Translations under genes and position numbers: made by a program
Notes under the pieces: generated by a model
Databases searched by the model: none
Seen by the model: only the letters and a program-made list of their open reading frames with translations
What the model was told of the DNA's origin: nothing
In this document: one piece after another, positions 36,676 to 47,129 of the stretch
Position numbering within the stretch: position 1 is the stretch's first letter
How the letters are laid out: the number at the start of each line of letters is the position of its first letter
DNA from: Zooshikella harenae
GTDB taxonomy: Bacteria; Pseudomonadota; Gammaproteobacteria; Pseudomonadales; Zooshikellaceae
NCBI RefSeq assembly: GCF_018837975.1
Contig: NZ_JAGSOY010000028.1
Location: 1-64,000 of the forward strand
Length of the DNA stretch: 64,000 nucleotides
Direction: 5' to 3'

Positions 36676-37368
36676 ATGTTTAGTGCTACTGATATCGCCG
36701 CTATCACCATTACTCTCAAGCTAGCATGTATTACTACATTACTGTTAATGCTGCTCGCACCACCGATTGCCTGGTGGCTAAGTCATACTCAAAGTAAAGT
36801 CAGATCCTTTGTAGAAGCGCTTGTCGCAATGCCACTAATTTTACCTCCCACTGTATTAGGGTTTTATTTACTACTACTTTTTTCACCGAACAGTCCTGTT
36901 GGAAGCGCATGGTTACAACTCACAGGTTCAACACTCGCTTTTAATTTTAGTGGCTTGGTCATTGGCTCAATTTTTTATTCTCTACCTTTTGCAGTTCAAC
37001 CCTTACAAAGTGGTTTTCATCAAGTCGATCATGGTTTAATTCAAGCAGCGACCACACTAGGTGCTTCACCTTGGAATGTATTTACCCGTGTTATTTTTCC
37101 ACTCACCAAGCGAAGTTTTATCATTGCCGCGACTTTATGTTTTGCCCATACCATTGGCGAGTTTGGTGTTGTACTCATGCTGGGGGGGAATATACCAGGC
37201 AAAACGCAGGTAATTTCAATTGCACTTTTTGATCATGTTGAGTCACTTAACTATATCCAGGCACACTCGCTAGCGGCTGTTTTAGTGCTTTTCTCTCTGA
37301 CGGTACTTTGGCTTGTTTATGGGTTGCAAGGTAAAAAACGCCAAAAAAAGTTTAGTTCAGTTAGTTAA
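36676..37368 (+). CDS. modB: Molybdate ABC transporter permease
   Basis: A 230-residue inner-membrane permease with about five hydrophobic segments. ATTLGASPWNVFTRVIFPL is the EAA loop that contacts ModC. It starts 119 bp after modA and is followed by modC after 29 bp. Confidence 0.95.
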   Translation: MFSATDIAAITITLKLACITTLLLMLLAPPIAWWLSHTQSKVRSFVEALVAMPLILPPTVLGFYLLLLFSPNSPVGSAWLQLTGSTLAFNFSGLVIGSIFYSLPFAVQPLQSGFHQVDHGLIQAATTLGASPWNVFTRVIFPLTKRSFIIAATLCFAHTIGEFGVVLMLGGNIPGKTQVISIALFDHVESLNYIQAHSLAAVLVLFSLTVLWLVYGLQGKKRQKKFSSVS

Positions 37369-37397
37369 CCAATCATTTTTTATGTAAATAACACATC

Positions 37398-38480
37398 ATG
37401 CTGCAGTTAGATATTAAGCTAGAACACCAGCAAAATTTCACACTGGATCTGTCCTACAGCTTTCAGTCAGGTGGTATCACAGGTATTTTCGGTCCCTCAG
37501 GTAGCGGCAAATCAACTTTACTAAACTGTATTGCAGGGCTCGAACCGGCACTGAATGGCTCAGTGATCTGTAACAACTGTTACTGGCATGATCAACAGCT
37601 AGTATTAACCAAAAATCACCTGCGAGGTTTAGGTTATGTCTTCCAACAACCCCGCTTATTTCCCCATTTAGACTGTTTGGCAAATCTGACCTTTAGTCAG
37701 CATTGGCGATCAAACGTCAGCACGGGTTCTCCAGATATTGATGAAGTGATTCATGAACTGGGCCTATCCCCCCTGCTAAGTCTTTCCCCTCATCAACTAT
37801 CAGGAGGTCAAAGACAAAAAGTGGCGCTTGGTCGTGCACTATTAAGTACTGAGTCAGTGTTATTAATGGATGAGCCACTTTCTGCTGTAGACCAACAAAG
37901 TAAACAACAAATTACCGCTTGGCTTTATCAACTAAGTCAACGTTGGCCCATCCCCTGGCTTTACGTCAGTCATGAAATCAACGAGCTGTATCGTATTGCC
38001 CGTGAGCTTATTGTAATGTCATCTGGTCAGATCCAACTTGCTGGCGACCTGCTTTCATTAAGCCAACAAGCACACCAATTTTTATCTTCCCCTGCGGATG
38101 CTGGTGCACTACTGGTTGGTACAGTCGTCAATCATGATGACCATTATGGATTAACCCAGTTGGATATTGGCTCCCAATCACTGCTGGTTGAGCGGCTACC
38201 TTTTAACTGTGGCTGCCCTGTTCGACTACAGGTACCTGCTCGTGATGTAAGCTTAAGTCTGACTCGCCCTGAAGGTAGCAGCATACTTAATATTTTACAT
38301 GGCACTATTACTGAACTCGCCCCACTGACGGGTCATAGCGTGCTTGTTCAAGTTGCTTGTGGAGAACAACACATACTTTCTCGCATTACACAGAAGTCTA
38401 AAGACCAGCTGCAGCTAACCTGTGGGATGCCTGTTTACTTACAAGTCAAAAGCATTGCTCTACTGAACCAAACAGTTTAG
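37398..38480 (+). CDS. modC: Molybdate ABC transporter ATP-binding protein
   Basis: A 360-residue ATPase. Walker A GPSGSGKST is near residue 33, the signature LSGGQRQ near 134, Walker B VLLMDEPLSAVD near 153 and the H-loop VSHEI follows. The C-terminal Mop-like regulatory domain (about 290-355) has ILHGTITELAPLTGHSVLVQ. It energises ModB. Confidence 0.96.
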   Translation: MLQLDIKLEHQQNFTLDLSYSFQSGGITGIFGPSGSGKSTLLNCIAGLEPALNGSVICNNCYWHDQQLVLTKNHLRGLGYVFQQPRLFPHLDCLANLTFSQHWRSNVSTGSPDIDEVIHELGLSPLLSLSPHQLSGGQRQKVALGRALLSTESVLLMDEPLSAVDQQSKQQITAWLYQLSQRWPIPWLYVSHEINELYRIARELIVMSSGQIQLAGDLLSLSQQAHQFLSSPADAGALLVGTVVNHDDHYGLTQLDIGSQSLLVERLPFNCGCPVRLQVPARDVSLSLTRPEGSSILNILHGTITELAPLTGHSVLVQVACGEQHILSRITQKSKDQLQLTCGMPVYLQVKSIALLNQTV

Positions 38481-38530
38481 TCTGCAAACTTTGATAGTAT
38501 TGGTAACAGTGAAATTTTAGGGGGTAGCTT

Positions 38531-39541
38531 ATGCATAATGAAACTCAGGACATCGCTACCAGCAGCCACCCTTATAATACCCTTACCCCCGACTGCGTGC
38601 TTGATGCGGTTGAATCACTAGGCTTCTTATGTGATGGTCGAATCTTCCCCCTAAATAGTTATGAAAACCGTGTGTATCAAGTTGGCATTGATGAACAAAC
38701 GCCGGTTATTGTGAAGTTCTATCGTCCAGAGCGCTGGTCAACTGCTCAAATAATAGAAGAACATCAGTTTTTGTTTGAGCTTAAAGAACTGGAAATACCT
38801 GTCGTCTGCCCATGGCAAAATACTCAGGGACAAAGCCTCCACACTTTTAATCACTTTTCCTTTGCTGTATTTCCCCGACAAGGAGGACATGCTCCTGAAC
38901 TGGATAATATGGACAATTTAGTGATTCTGGGTCGAATGTTAGGCCGCATTCATCAGGTTGGACGTATTAAACCCTTTGCGCACCGCCCCAACATCGATAT
39001 AGCGAGTTTTGGGCAGGCAAGTTACCAATATCTTTTAAACTCTGACCTTCTGCCGTATGAACTGAAAATAGCTTACGAAACCTTGGGACGAGATTTACTT
39101 GAGACACTTGAAAAGCAATGGCCAAAACAAGGCATTGAGATACAACGCATTCACGGCGACTGTCACCCAGGGAATATTCTTTGGCGCGATGACTTACCCC
39201 ACTTTGTTGATTTTGATGATTGTCGAGCAGGTCCATGCATACAAGACTTATGGATGTTACTTTCAGGTGATCGCCACCAACAAATAAAACAGATCGATGA
39301 GATTCTATCTGGCTATGAAGAGTTTTCCAGTTTTAACCTAGCTGAACTTAGAATGATAGAGCCATTAAGAACCCTACGAATCATGCATTATAGTGCATGG
39401 CTTGCCCGCCGCTGGACTGATCCGGCTTTTCCCAAGGCATTTCCATGGTTTAATACAGCTCGCTACTGGTCTGAGCATATTTTAGAGCTACGTGAGCAAT
39501 TAGCGGCTTTACAAGAACCACCTCTAGTACTTTATAGCTAA
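38531..39541 (+). CDS. srkA: Stress response kinase A (YihE/RdoA)
   Basis: A 336-residue cytoplasmic Ser/Thr kinase of the APH/choline-kinase fold. IHGDCHPGNILW is the catalytic loop and HFVDFDDCRAGP holds the metal-binding Asp. It protects cells from stress-linked death (MazEF-related) in E. coli. AGGGGG lies before the ATG. It is 50 bp after modC, but a separate transcript is likely. Confidence 0.95.
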   Translation: MHNETQDIATSSHPYNTLTPDCVLDAVESLGFLCDGRIFPLNSYENRVYQVGIDEQTPVIVKFYRPERWSTAQIIEEHQFLFELKELEIPVVCPWQNTQGQSLHTFNHFSFAVFPRQGGHAPELDNMDNLVILGRMLGRIHQVGRIKPFAHRPNIDIASFGQASYQYLLNSDLLPYELKIAYETLGRDLLETLEKQWPKQGIEIQRIHGDCHPGNILWRDDLPHFVDFDDCRAGPCIQDLWMLLSGDRHQQIKQIDEILSGYEEFSSFNLAELRMIEPLRTLRIMHYSAWLARRWTDPAFPKAFPWFNTARYWSEHILELREQLAALQEPPLVLYS

Positions 39542-39873
39542 ACAATAGATAAGATTAACAACATAAGACTCGTTGTTTTAGATTACTTCATAGTGAAGGT
39601 TATACCTACCTACTATCAGTAGTCACTTAGGTTAAGCGTAGCAATAACCAGTACAGACAAAATCATTGATTTAATGAGTTATAGTGATATTAAATCAACT
39701 AAATAGCTGCATAAACGTCCCACTAAATATGAAATAGGACTATTAAGACGTAAATAAGGTGCGATCAAAATAACAAAAATGTATTAGTCGCCTATTGTTC
39801 ACCAATAACTTGTTTACAATACTACTCTTTTATTTTGACCGATTTCGTAAACACAAAAAGAGCCTTATTAGTT

Positions 39874-42800
39874 ATGAGCGTCCACCTTAAGCGATGTACT
39901 TTTGTGTCATGTAGAGTTTGGCTTTTTTTGCTACTCAGCCTCTGTGTTTTGAACTCTTTAGCAGAAGCTGCAGCATCTGATATTAAGCTACCATCTAAAG
40001 ATCTCATTAAGAAATCTATAGACTCAATTGATCAAAAAAAACTAAGCACAGAAGAGCAAGATGAGCTCCGAGACGTTCTAAAAGACACATTACAAAAGCT
40101 TGAGCAAATTGAGCAGGAAAAACAACGCTTACATACTCTGCGCCAGGAGTATGCAGATATTCCTCGACAAATTAGATCTTTAGAGCAGGATGTTCGCAAG
40201 CTCTCTATTCCTAAAAAAGCTGATCTGCGAAACAACTTTGCCAAGCATGACCTTGACCGTTTAGAAGACATGCTCAGTGACAAGCAAGCTGATCTATCTG
40301 ATGTACGAAGCCAGCTGGATAGAAACAGTGACCTAATTACGATTACTCAAAAATTACCAGAGACGGCCCAAGCAGAAATGGCCGCCAACCAAAAGAAAAC
40401 TGAATCATTAAATGATGAACTCCGCAAACTACAAAGCAGTGAAAAACCACCAAAGTTTGCAGAAGAAACAGAGTATTTTATTTTCTCGCAAATAGAGCAC
40501 CTTCGCAGAGAAAACTCAGTACTGCGCCTGAAAAAGCGTCATAGTACTGAGTACTTAGGCCTTCTCAATGCCAAGTCAGAGCTATTGGGTAAACAAGCAA
40601 AAATCTTACAAAAAGAAATTAAAGTGCTTGATGACTTAGTCATCAGCAAACGCCGCGAAGAAACTCAAAAAGTGCTTGATTCTGCATCAGAAGTTACCAA
40701 GTCGTCAGAAAATACGCACCCTATTCTAAAAGAACAAGCAAAAGTTAACATACACTTAAGTAAGTCATTGCTTCGAGTGACCGATAACTTAACAGAGTTA
40801 AACCGCAAAAACTCAGCGATAGCTCAGCAATTACAGTTTATTAAGCAAATCGGCCAATCCATAGACCAACAAACGGCTATCCTAAGAGACTCTCCTGTGC
40901 TGGGGAAGTTTCTCCGCCAACAAAAGCAAGCTCTACCAAAAATCCAGTTACACAATGATCTTCCTGAACTCATTGCCAATTTACGCTTTGATCAGTTCCA
41001 AAACACTGAAGAGAAAAAAAAGCTCAGTAAAGCATATATAGAGCAGCTTCATACTTCAGCTGTAGAAGACGCAGAAAAGAAGTTATCGGAAGTAAATAAA
41101 ACTCTTAAAGAGCTAAAAGCGCAACAAGAGCAGGAAGCAAAAAAACAACAAGAAAACCAAGAAGAGCAGCCAGATAAACCCACTGAAGAACAGCCTAAAA
41201 ATACTGAAAATACAAAGGATGAGTCTGTAAAAAAAGAATCTACTGAGCCTGCTCCACCTTCAGAACTCAGCCAGAAAATTACTTCTTTAGAGAAACAGCA
41301 AAAAGCGCTTAAAGCAGACTTAAAGGTTATTAAAACCTTAAAACCCGAGCTGGAAAAATTAATTCAGTTACGCGAAAAGTTGTTGGATAACCTGATTTCA
41401 GAGCAAAACAAATTACTCAGTATTGCGATTACATTACAAATCAACCAACAAGAGCTAAAGAAAAACCGAGATGAACTTGCAGCCTCTCTGGAAAAGCAGC
41501 TGTTTTGGATTGCTAGTAATAAGCCCATTGATGCTAAATGGTTTAAAACCATACCGAAGCTAGTAAAGATAGAGTTTCGAGATATTCAGGGTAACCCCTG
41601 GGAGGCTTTTAGAGTAAACCTTATTGAACGTTGGCCACTGGCTGTTTTATTTACGTTATTGTTGGTTTTCACTGTTCTTCGATATCGTCCACTTAAAGAC
41701 TATCAACTGTGGTTATCCGATAAGGTCGGTAAAGTACAGCGGGATGACTTGACGGTAAGCCCCAAAGGCATTGCGATTTCTGCTTTTCATGCCTTACCTA
41801 TTCCATTACTGCTCATGTTTATTAGTATTTTCCTGAAGCAAGTGGAAAATCGAGAACTCATTGTACATGTGCTTAGCGAAGGACTTTATTCTTTGGCAAT
41901 AGCTACCTTTGCCCTGGCAATGATGCACTATATGACCAAGTCAAATGGCATCTGTCTCACACATTTTAAATGGTCTGAAGAGTTAACATCTCATATCAAT
42001 AAAAATATTCGATTGATCGCCTTAGCGTTAATTCCTTTAGCATTTATTACTCGTGTTTCGTCAGCGCTATTGGTTGAGCTCGACCGTGAAATTATTGGGC
42101 AAATCCCCTTTATGATCGCAGCACTATTTTTAAGTTTAGGGTTATTTCGTTTGCTACAACCACCGTTATATCTTTTTAAGTCAAAGGTGATTCACTATTT
42201 AATCGCTTACAGCATAATCCTGACTCCCCTGGTATTTGTAGTGCTAACAATACTCGGTTATTTCTATACGGCGCTCACATTACAACATCACTTTATCAAT
42301 AGCTTCTATCTGGTTTCTGTCTGGGTATTAATTCATGCGTTAATAGTCCGAAATCTACATGTTGCTGCACGACGTTTAGCTTTCCAAAGGGCCTTAGAAA
42401 AACGCGCAGCCAGTCGAGATCCTGAGCAAGCCCAAGAAACTTTCGAAGAACCTGTGATTGATATGGAGTCAATCAATAACCAGTCTATTCGATTAATTAA
42501 TGCCACAATGCTAGCTCTGCTTGTAATCGCTTTCTATGCTATTTGGTCTAACCTCTTACCCGTTTTTGAGTATCTGGACACAATCACCCTTTGGGAGTAC
42601 CAATCTGAAATCGATGGCAAGCAGTCCCTCGTCCCTCTTAACCTGAGTGATGCCCTGTTATCCATTATTATCTTTGGGGTTTCATTAATTCTCAGCCAAA
42701 ACCTTCCAGGTTTGTTGGAAATATCCTTGCTGTCAAAAATGAAGCTACGGCAAGGTACGTCATATGCCGTAACTACCATTGTTCGTTACTTTATAACAGG

Positions 42801-43491
42801 TGTGGGAACCGTCATGGCCCTCAGCACACTTGGCTTAGAATGGAGTAAGTTACAGTGGTTAGTGGCCGCACTCAGTGTGGGCTTAGGTTTTGGATTACAA
42901 GAAATCTTTGCCAACTTCGTGTCGGGTTTAATTATTCTGTTTGAACGCCCAGTACGTATTGGTGACACCGTTACTATTGGTGATCAACATGGCAGTGTTT
43001 CCCGTATTCGCATTCGTGCTACAACGATCACAGACTGGGACAATAAAGAAATCATTATCCCTAATAAAGTTTTTGTCACTGATAGGCTGATCAACTGGAG
43101 CTTAAGTAGCCCCATTACACGTATCATCATCAACGTTGGTGTTGCCTATGGTTCAGACTTGGAAAAAACCAAAGAGCTCTTGCTTAAAGCGGCTCATGAA
43201 CATCCCAAAGTTCTCCATGACCCTGAACCACAAGTGCTATTCACCTCATTTGGTGATAGCACACTTGATCATGAACTAAGGGTACATGTTCAGGAGCTTC
43301 GCGATCGACTACCTACCTCTGATCAACTACTGAGAGCAATTGATCGAATGTTTAAAGAACATAATATCGAAATTGCTTTCCCTCAGCGAGATCTACATAT
43401 CCGCAGCTTACCTGATAACAGTGAGTCCCCCATTGTTCAACCTAAACAAAAATCCTCAGACGATGACTCTGATGAAAGTCAAACGGCATAA
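39874..43491 (+). CDS. MscK/KefA-like mechanosensitive channel
   Basis: A large membrane protein of about 1205 residues. A signal segment is followed by a periplasmic coiled-coil region of some 550 residues, including a Glu/Gln/Lys-rich low-complexity stretch (about 425-480). About ten membrane segments come next and then a C-terminal MscS pore domain with LSVGLGFGLQEIFANFVSGL and FERPVRIGDTVTI. It opens under membrane tension to release solutes. An earlier in-frame TTG at 39835 would add 13 residues; the ATG here gives a normal signal peptide and is preferred. The end is acidic (DDDSDESQT). Confidence 0.92.
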   Translation: MSVHLKRCTFVSCRVWLFLLLSLCVLNSLAEAAASDIKLPSKDLIKKSIDSIDQKKLSTEEQDELRDVLKDTLQKLEQIEQEKQRLHTLRQEYADIPRQIRSLEQDVRKLSIPKKADLRNNFAKHDLDRLEDMLSDKQADLSDVRSQLDRNSDLITITQKLPETAQAEMAANQKKTESLNDELRKLQSSEKPPKFAEETEYFIFSQIEHLRRENSVLRLKKRHSTEYLGLLNAKSELLGKQAKILQKEIKVLDDLVISKRREETQKVLDSASEVTKSSENTHPILKEQAKVNIHLSKSLLRVTDNLTELNRKNSAIAQQLQFIKQIGQSIDQQTAILRDSPVLGKFLRQQKQALPKIQLHNDLPELIANLRFDQFQNTEEKKKLSKAYIEQLHTSAVEDAEKKLSEVNKTLKELKAQQEQEAKKQQENQEEQPDKPTEEQPKNTENTKDESVKKESTEPAPPSELSQKITSLEKQQKALKADLKVIKTLKPELEKLIQLREKLLDNLISEQNKLLSIAITLQINQQELKKNRDELAASLEKQLFWIASNKPIDAKWFKTIPKLVKIEFRDIQGNPWEAFRVNLIERWPLAVLFTLLLVFTVLRYRPLKDYQLWLSDKVGKVQRDDLTVSPKGIAISAFHALPIPLLLMFISIFLKQVENRELIVHVLSEGLYSLAIATFALAMMHYMTKSNGICLTHFKWSEELTSHINKNIRLIALALIPLAFITRVSSALLVELDREIIGQIPFMIAALFLSLGLFRLLQPPLYLFKSKVIHYLIAYSIILTPLVFVVLTILGYFYTALTLQHHFINSFYLVSVWVLIHALIVRNLHVAARRLAFQRALEKRAASRDPEQAQETFEEPVIDMESINNQSIRLINATMLALLVIAFYAIWSNLLPVFEYLDTITLWEYQSEIDGKQSLVPLNLSDALLSIIIFGVSLILSQNLPGLLEISLLSKMKLRQGTSYAVTTIVRYFITGVGTVMALSTLGLEWSKLQWLVAALSVGLGFGLQEIFANFVSGLIILFERPVRIGDTVTIGDQHGSVSRIRIRATTITDWDNKEIIIPNKVFVTDRLINWSLSSPITRIIINVGVAYGSDLEKTKELLLKAAHEHPKVLHDPEPQVLFTSFGDSTLDHELRVHVQELRDRLPTSDQLLRAIDRMFKEHNIEIAFPQRDLHIRSLPDNSESPIVQPKQKSSDDDSDESQTA

Positions 43492-43507
43492 CATTTAAAG
43501 CCACCAA

Positions 43508-43541
43508 TATCCCCAGGAGATGAGAACTTTTCCTGGGGATA
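43508..43541 (+). terminator. Hairpin after the MscK-like gene
   Basis: TATCCCCAGGA pairs with TCCTGGGGATA, an 11-bp perfect stem. A T-rich tail is absent, so termination is uncertain. Confidence 0.5.
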
Positions 43542-43628
43542 ACCCTACCTTTTACTGGGTTCTAAGTGGTTAAAAAGCAGGTACACTGAAGTACAACTCT
43601 TTGCCTTTTCAAACTCCATAAACCCAAT

Positions 43629-43680
43629 GATACCCATAATAGTAAAGAGGTATACTTTAAGCGAAGAGTATATGGGTCAA
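43629..43680. repeat. TATACCC-family composite repeat before selO
   Basis: GATACCCATAATAGTAAAGAGGTATA is followed by CTTTAAGCGAAGAGTATATGGGTC. It is made of several arms of the TATACCC/GGGTATA family and ends 14 bp before selO. Confidence 0.45.
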
Positions 43681-43693
43681 GCAGGACTAAGCC

Positions 43694-45160
43694 ATGTATT
43701 CAACGCAAGACCTTCATTTTGATAACTCATTTGTAAACTATCTTCCAGAAGAAACCTTCTTTCAACGAATCACACCTACTCCTCTGGAGTCCAATCACCT
43801 AGTTAGCTTCAACCCCTCAGCAGCCACCTTAATTGACTTATCTTCTGATGAGCAACATTGTTCAGAGTTTATTAGCGCATTCAGTGGAACATCTCCCTTA
43901 GCACGTATGGATCCTATTGCAATGGTCTACTCAGGACACCAGTTTGGTAGTTACAACCCTCAGTTAGGTGATGGGCGGGGATTATTACTAGGGGAAGTAC
44001 TGAATAAAAAGCAGGAACGATGGGATATACATTTAAAAGGAGCAGGTCTTACCCCCTTTTCCCGTGATGGTGATGGTCGCGCTGTATTACGCTCAACAAT
44101 ACGGGAATATTTATGTAGTGAGGCACTTCATCATTTAGGTATTCCCAGCACCCGAGGCTTATGTATTTTCGGAAGTAATGAACCCGTTTATCGAGAAAAA
44201 ATAGAGTCTGGAGCTTCTCTTATACGGCTTGCACAAAGTCATATACGCTTTGGTACTTTTGAATATTTTTATTACACTCAACAGCACGATGCGCTTAAAA
44301 CATTAGCCGATTATACCATTCAGCGACATTTTCATGACGCATTAGAGCAACCAAATCCCTATATATATTTTTTCCAACAAGTCATTCAGAAAACAGCAGA
44401 ATTAATTGCAAAATGGCAGGCCGCTGGCTTTGCTCATGGCGTTATGAATACCGATAATATGTCGATTATTGGTGAAACTTTTGATTTTGGTCCCTTTGGC
44501 TTTTTGGATAACTTTGATGCTGCATATATTTGCAATCACTCAGATTATCAAGGACGTTATGCATTTAACCAGCAACCAAGCATTGCTTATTGGAACTGTA
44601 GTTGTCTAGGACAAGCGCTATTACCCTTAGCGCCAGCAGAAGATATTAAAACCGTTCTTAATCAATTTCCTGAATATTTTTTCCAATGTTATGACAATCT
44701 AATTAGAAAAAAACTAGGTCTTTTTGAAGAAAAAAATACAGATAAAATTTTAATTACAGAATTATTTCAACTATTACAAGATCAACAACCTGATTATACA
44801 CTTTTCTTTCGCTATCTTAGTGATTACAAACCAAATAAGAAACACAAAAAGCTTAGCGGTCTTTTTAACGACACAGCACAATTTGATGCATGGATAGCTC
44901 ATTACACTACTCGTTTATTAACTGAAAAAGTTAATGAGCAACAACGTATAAATATCATGAAGTCAGTTAACCCCAAGTACATTTTACGTAATTATTTAGC
45001 TCAAATTGCGATAGAAAAAGCAGAGCAAAAAGATTTTAGTGAAATAGACAAGCTTCTCAAGATTTTGTCCACGCCTTATGATGAACAACCTGAAAACGAG
45101 GAATATGCAAAACAGGCTCCAGCCTGGAGCAAAACAATTCAGGTAAGTTGTTCGTCTTGA
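43694..45160 (+). CDS. selO: Protein adenylyltransferase SelO (YdiU)
   Basis: A 488-residue pseudokinase-fold AMPylase. Family blocks are VYSGHQFGSYNPQLGDGRG, HLKGAGLTPFSRDGDGRAVL, HGVMNTDNMSI and ETFDFGPFGFLD. The redox-active C-terminus VSCSS is intact (Ser-Cys-Ser-Ser; the Cys form is the normal bacterial one). It transfers AMP to Ser/Thr/Tyr of redox-related proteins. The ATG has AGGA upstream. Length matches the E. coli protein. Confidence 0.96.
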   Translation: MYSTQDLHFDNSFVNYLPEETFFQRITPTPLESNHLVSFNPSAATLIDLSSDEQHCSEFISAFSGTSPLARMDPIAMVYSGHQFGSYNPQLGDGRGLLLGEVLNKKQERWDIHLKGAGLTPFSRDGDGRAVLRSTIREYLCSEALHHLGIPSTRGLCIFGSNEPVYREKIESGASLIRLAQSHIRFGTFEYFYYTQQHDALKTLADYTIQRHFHDALEQPNPYIYFFQQVIQKTAELIAKWQAAGFAHGVMNTDNMSIIGETFDFGPFGFLDNFDAAYICNHSDYQGRYAFNQQPSIAYWNCSCLGQALLPLAPAEDIKTVLNQFPEYFFQCYDNLIRKKLGLFEEKNTDKILITELFQLLQDQQPDYTLFFRYLSDYKPNKKHKKLSGLFNDTAQFDAWIAHYTTRLLTEKVNEQQRINIMKSVNPKYILRNYLAQIAIEKAEQKDFSEIDKLLKILSTPYDEQPENEEYAKQAPAWSKTIQVSCSS

Positions 45161-45506
45161 GTATTTAGCTAGCCCACCAAAGGAAGCACTAAAGGTTATA
45201 TACATAAATGAATTGTATACATTGGGGATACTAAGATATTAGTTTGGTCTTACTCAACAGGGCAGGATTTTAGATACAAGTACTACAATTTGTACCATAT
45301 AGACATATGAGCCTAGTCAAATGATGAAAGTTTCAGCACAAAAACATACTCAACAACTGTGGTATTTGAGTATAACACGCATACTAATCGAAAAATTTAG
45401 TATCTTGTATGACTCTCTACAGAAGATATAAGCAATTTAAATCGCATTATATAATAAAAGTAGGGGAGCTTTTACGAGCCCCCACTTACTAGAGAGGGGC
45501 CACGAA
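45161..45506. other. Gene-free region after selO
   Basis: 346 bp, with the minus-strand terminator at 45459-45490 near its end. Otherwise AT-rich, without recognisable signals. Confidence 0.4.
45459..45490 (-). terminator. Terminator of the coiled-coil protein gene
   Basis: On the minus strand GTGGGGGCT...AGCTCCCCTAC forms a GC-rich stem with a bulge and is followed by TTTTATTAT. It lies 17 bp past the stop. Confidence 0.75.
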
Positions 45507-46154
45507 TTAACTTAAAGATCCATCAATAAACGCTTTAACATCCTGCGGCATACGGCTAATTGCAGGTAACTGAAACTCGTTATTTTCCAGAATAGCTACT
45601 TTAGTGCAACCTGTACGGCAGTCAAGGATACGGAATTTAGCATTTTCTGGGTATTGGTCAGCTTCAGATTCTTCAATGGCGAAGACTTTCCAATTACCGT
45701 TTGAAGAAGTATAAACAGCCTCTGCAACTACTGCTTTTTCAACACTAGTGCTTACTTCATTACTAGCAGCTTCAGAAGAAGATTCTTGACTTTCAGTATC
45801 CTGCTTCGCTTTATCAAGTTCTTGAGTCAAACTTTGTACTTTTTCTTTATACTCAGTAACTTTTTTCTTAAGCAGCTGATTACCTTTGGTCAGCTCTTCA
45901 TTCTTCTTTTTAAAATCAAGATTTTTACGTTTTAACTGGTCAGTATTCGCTTGCTTGATTTTCTTTTGTAGCTGACAGACTTGATTATTAAGCTGTTTAC
46001 TTTCCGCTTTAGCAGATTGAAGCTGTTTTTTTAATAATTCTACTTGTTTTTCAAATGATATTAGTTTGTCCTCATAGGAGGAGCGAATGTCTTCCTCCAC
46101 AGCCATTAGTTGTTCTAAACGTTCAATTTGCTCGAAATTAACAGTGTCTGTCAT
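45507..46154 (-). CDS. Coiled-coil protein of unknown function
   Basis: A 215-residue protein with no signal peptide. Residues about 5-125 form a long Lys/Glu/Gln heptad-like coiled coil. A Ser/Glu-rich linker (ESQESSSEAASNE) and a globular C-terminal domain of about 75 residues (about 140-215) follow, with YTSSNGNWKVFAIEE and RILDCRTGC. The two cysteines in DCRTGC are notable. I do not recognise the family. It stands alone with its own terminator. Confidence 0.75.
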   Translation of the reverse strand: MTDTVNFEQIERLEQLMAVEEDIRSSYEDKLISFEKQVELLKKQLQSAKAESKQLNNQVCQLQKKIKQANTDQLKRKNLDFKKKNEELTKGNQLLKKKVTEYKEKVQSLTQELDKAKQDTESQESSSEAASNEVSTSVEKAVVAEAVYTSSNGNWKVFAIEESEADQYPENAKFRILDCRTGCTKVAILENNEFQLPAISRMPQDVKAFIDGSLS

Positions 46155-47129
46155 GATCTATGCCTAACTACTCCAATAGCAAATACTCTTTAAACATTAA
46201 CATATACAGGAAAAGCTCCAAGTCGTTCTACCTGTATTATTTTTATTGCTTAACCATATGTACTGCAAACAGCAGACTTAACGCCCTAAAAACTCAATAA
46301 ACTATAGCATTAAATAACATGCTCACCTGAATCAAAGGATTTATATTAGCGATTATATAACCTGCTATGGTCAGCTACTCGTAAAGCTCTAAATAATGAT
46401 ATTTGCATGATTAATAACGCAATGGGAGGTATTACACTCAGTGGAATCTAGTTTAACAGCGCTCACTAGACTCAGGCGTCAAAGCTCATGCTTATTACAG
46501 CCTTATGATTCAATAAAGTTGCTGATAATCCTTTTGGCTTGCTTCAGATTAGTCTATGTAGGGTCACCTCAAGTTTACACTGTTCAAACCGTACGCGCGG
46601 ATTGTAATGACGTATACAGGTATCGTCAAATCAAATAGGCAAACCTTTGCAAGCTTTTTAGCTAGCAGCAACTGCACTATACAATACACCCATTAATCCG
46701 GCGGGAAGGCTGGCGCAGGAATCTCCTTAAAGCTTCAATCCAGATGGTAAGCATTACACTATTATGTTTTGATGTGAAAATAGTAGCTTTATAAATGACA
46801 GGCTACTATACACTCAATTTCATTATTTGCCAATACCAATTATAAAAATTAATACATATCTCACGCTTATTAGGCGTATTGCATTACATTACGATAAGAA
46901 ATCCTGAACAATGTCTACATGCTCATCAATCAAGCGCTCCACATTCATTTCTTCTGCTTTAAAGAACGAGTTTGCTCTACGAAAGCGTATCAAAACATGT
47001 AAACAGTGCCAGGAAGCAGCAAAAAAACTAAAGGATTAGCTTAACAAGTGCATTATGTGCTAGGAATACCATTGCTTCGCCTTTGTATAAGTAAAATCAC
47101 TCATTAATGTAGTAGTTCCTTACCACATC
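46155..47129. other. Long gene-poor interval
   Basis: 975 bp. A GTG-start ORF of 65 codons at 46441-46638 has a good GGGAGGT site ten bases upstream and one hydrophobic segment (LLIILLACFRLVYV), but it resembles nothing known and may be chance. A GC-richer patch with CCGGCGGGAAGGCTGGCGC (about 46699-46717) stands out. Nothing else could be identified. Confidence 0.3.

Noticed and set aside
39835..39873. TTG start of the MscK-like gene
   Set aside because: Would put 13 polar residues before the signal peptide; the ATG at 39874 gives a normal N-terminus.
46441..46638. 65-codon GTG ORF with a GGGAGGT site
   Set aside because: Good ribosome-site spacing, but no family, odd composition and isolated position; could be chance in a 975-bp gap. 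Mentioned only in the gap entry.
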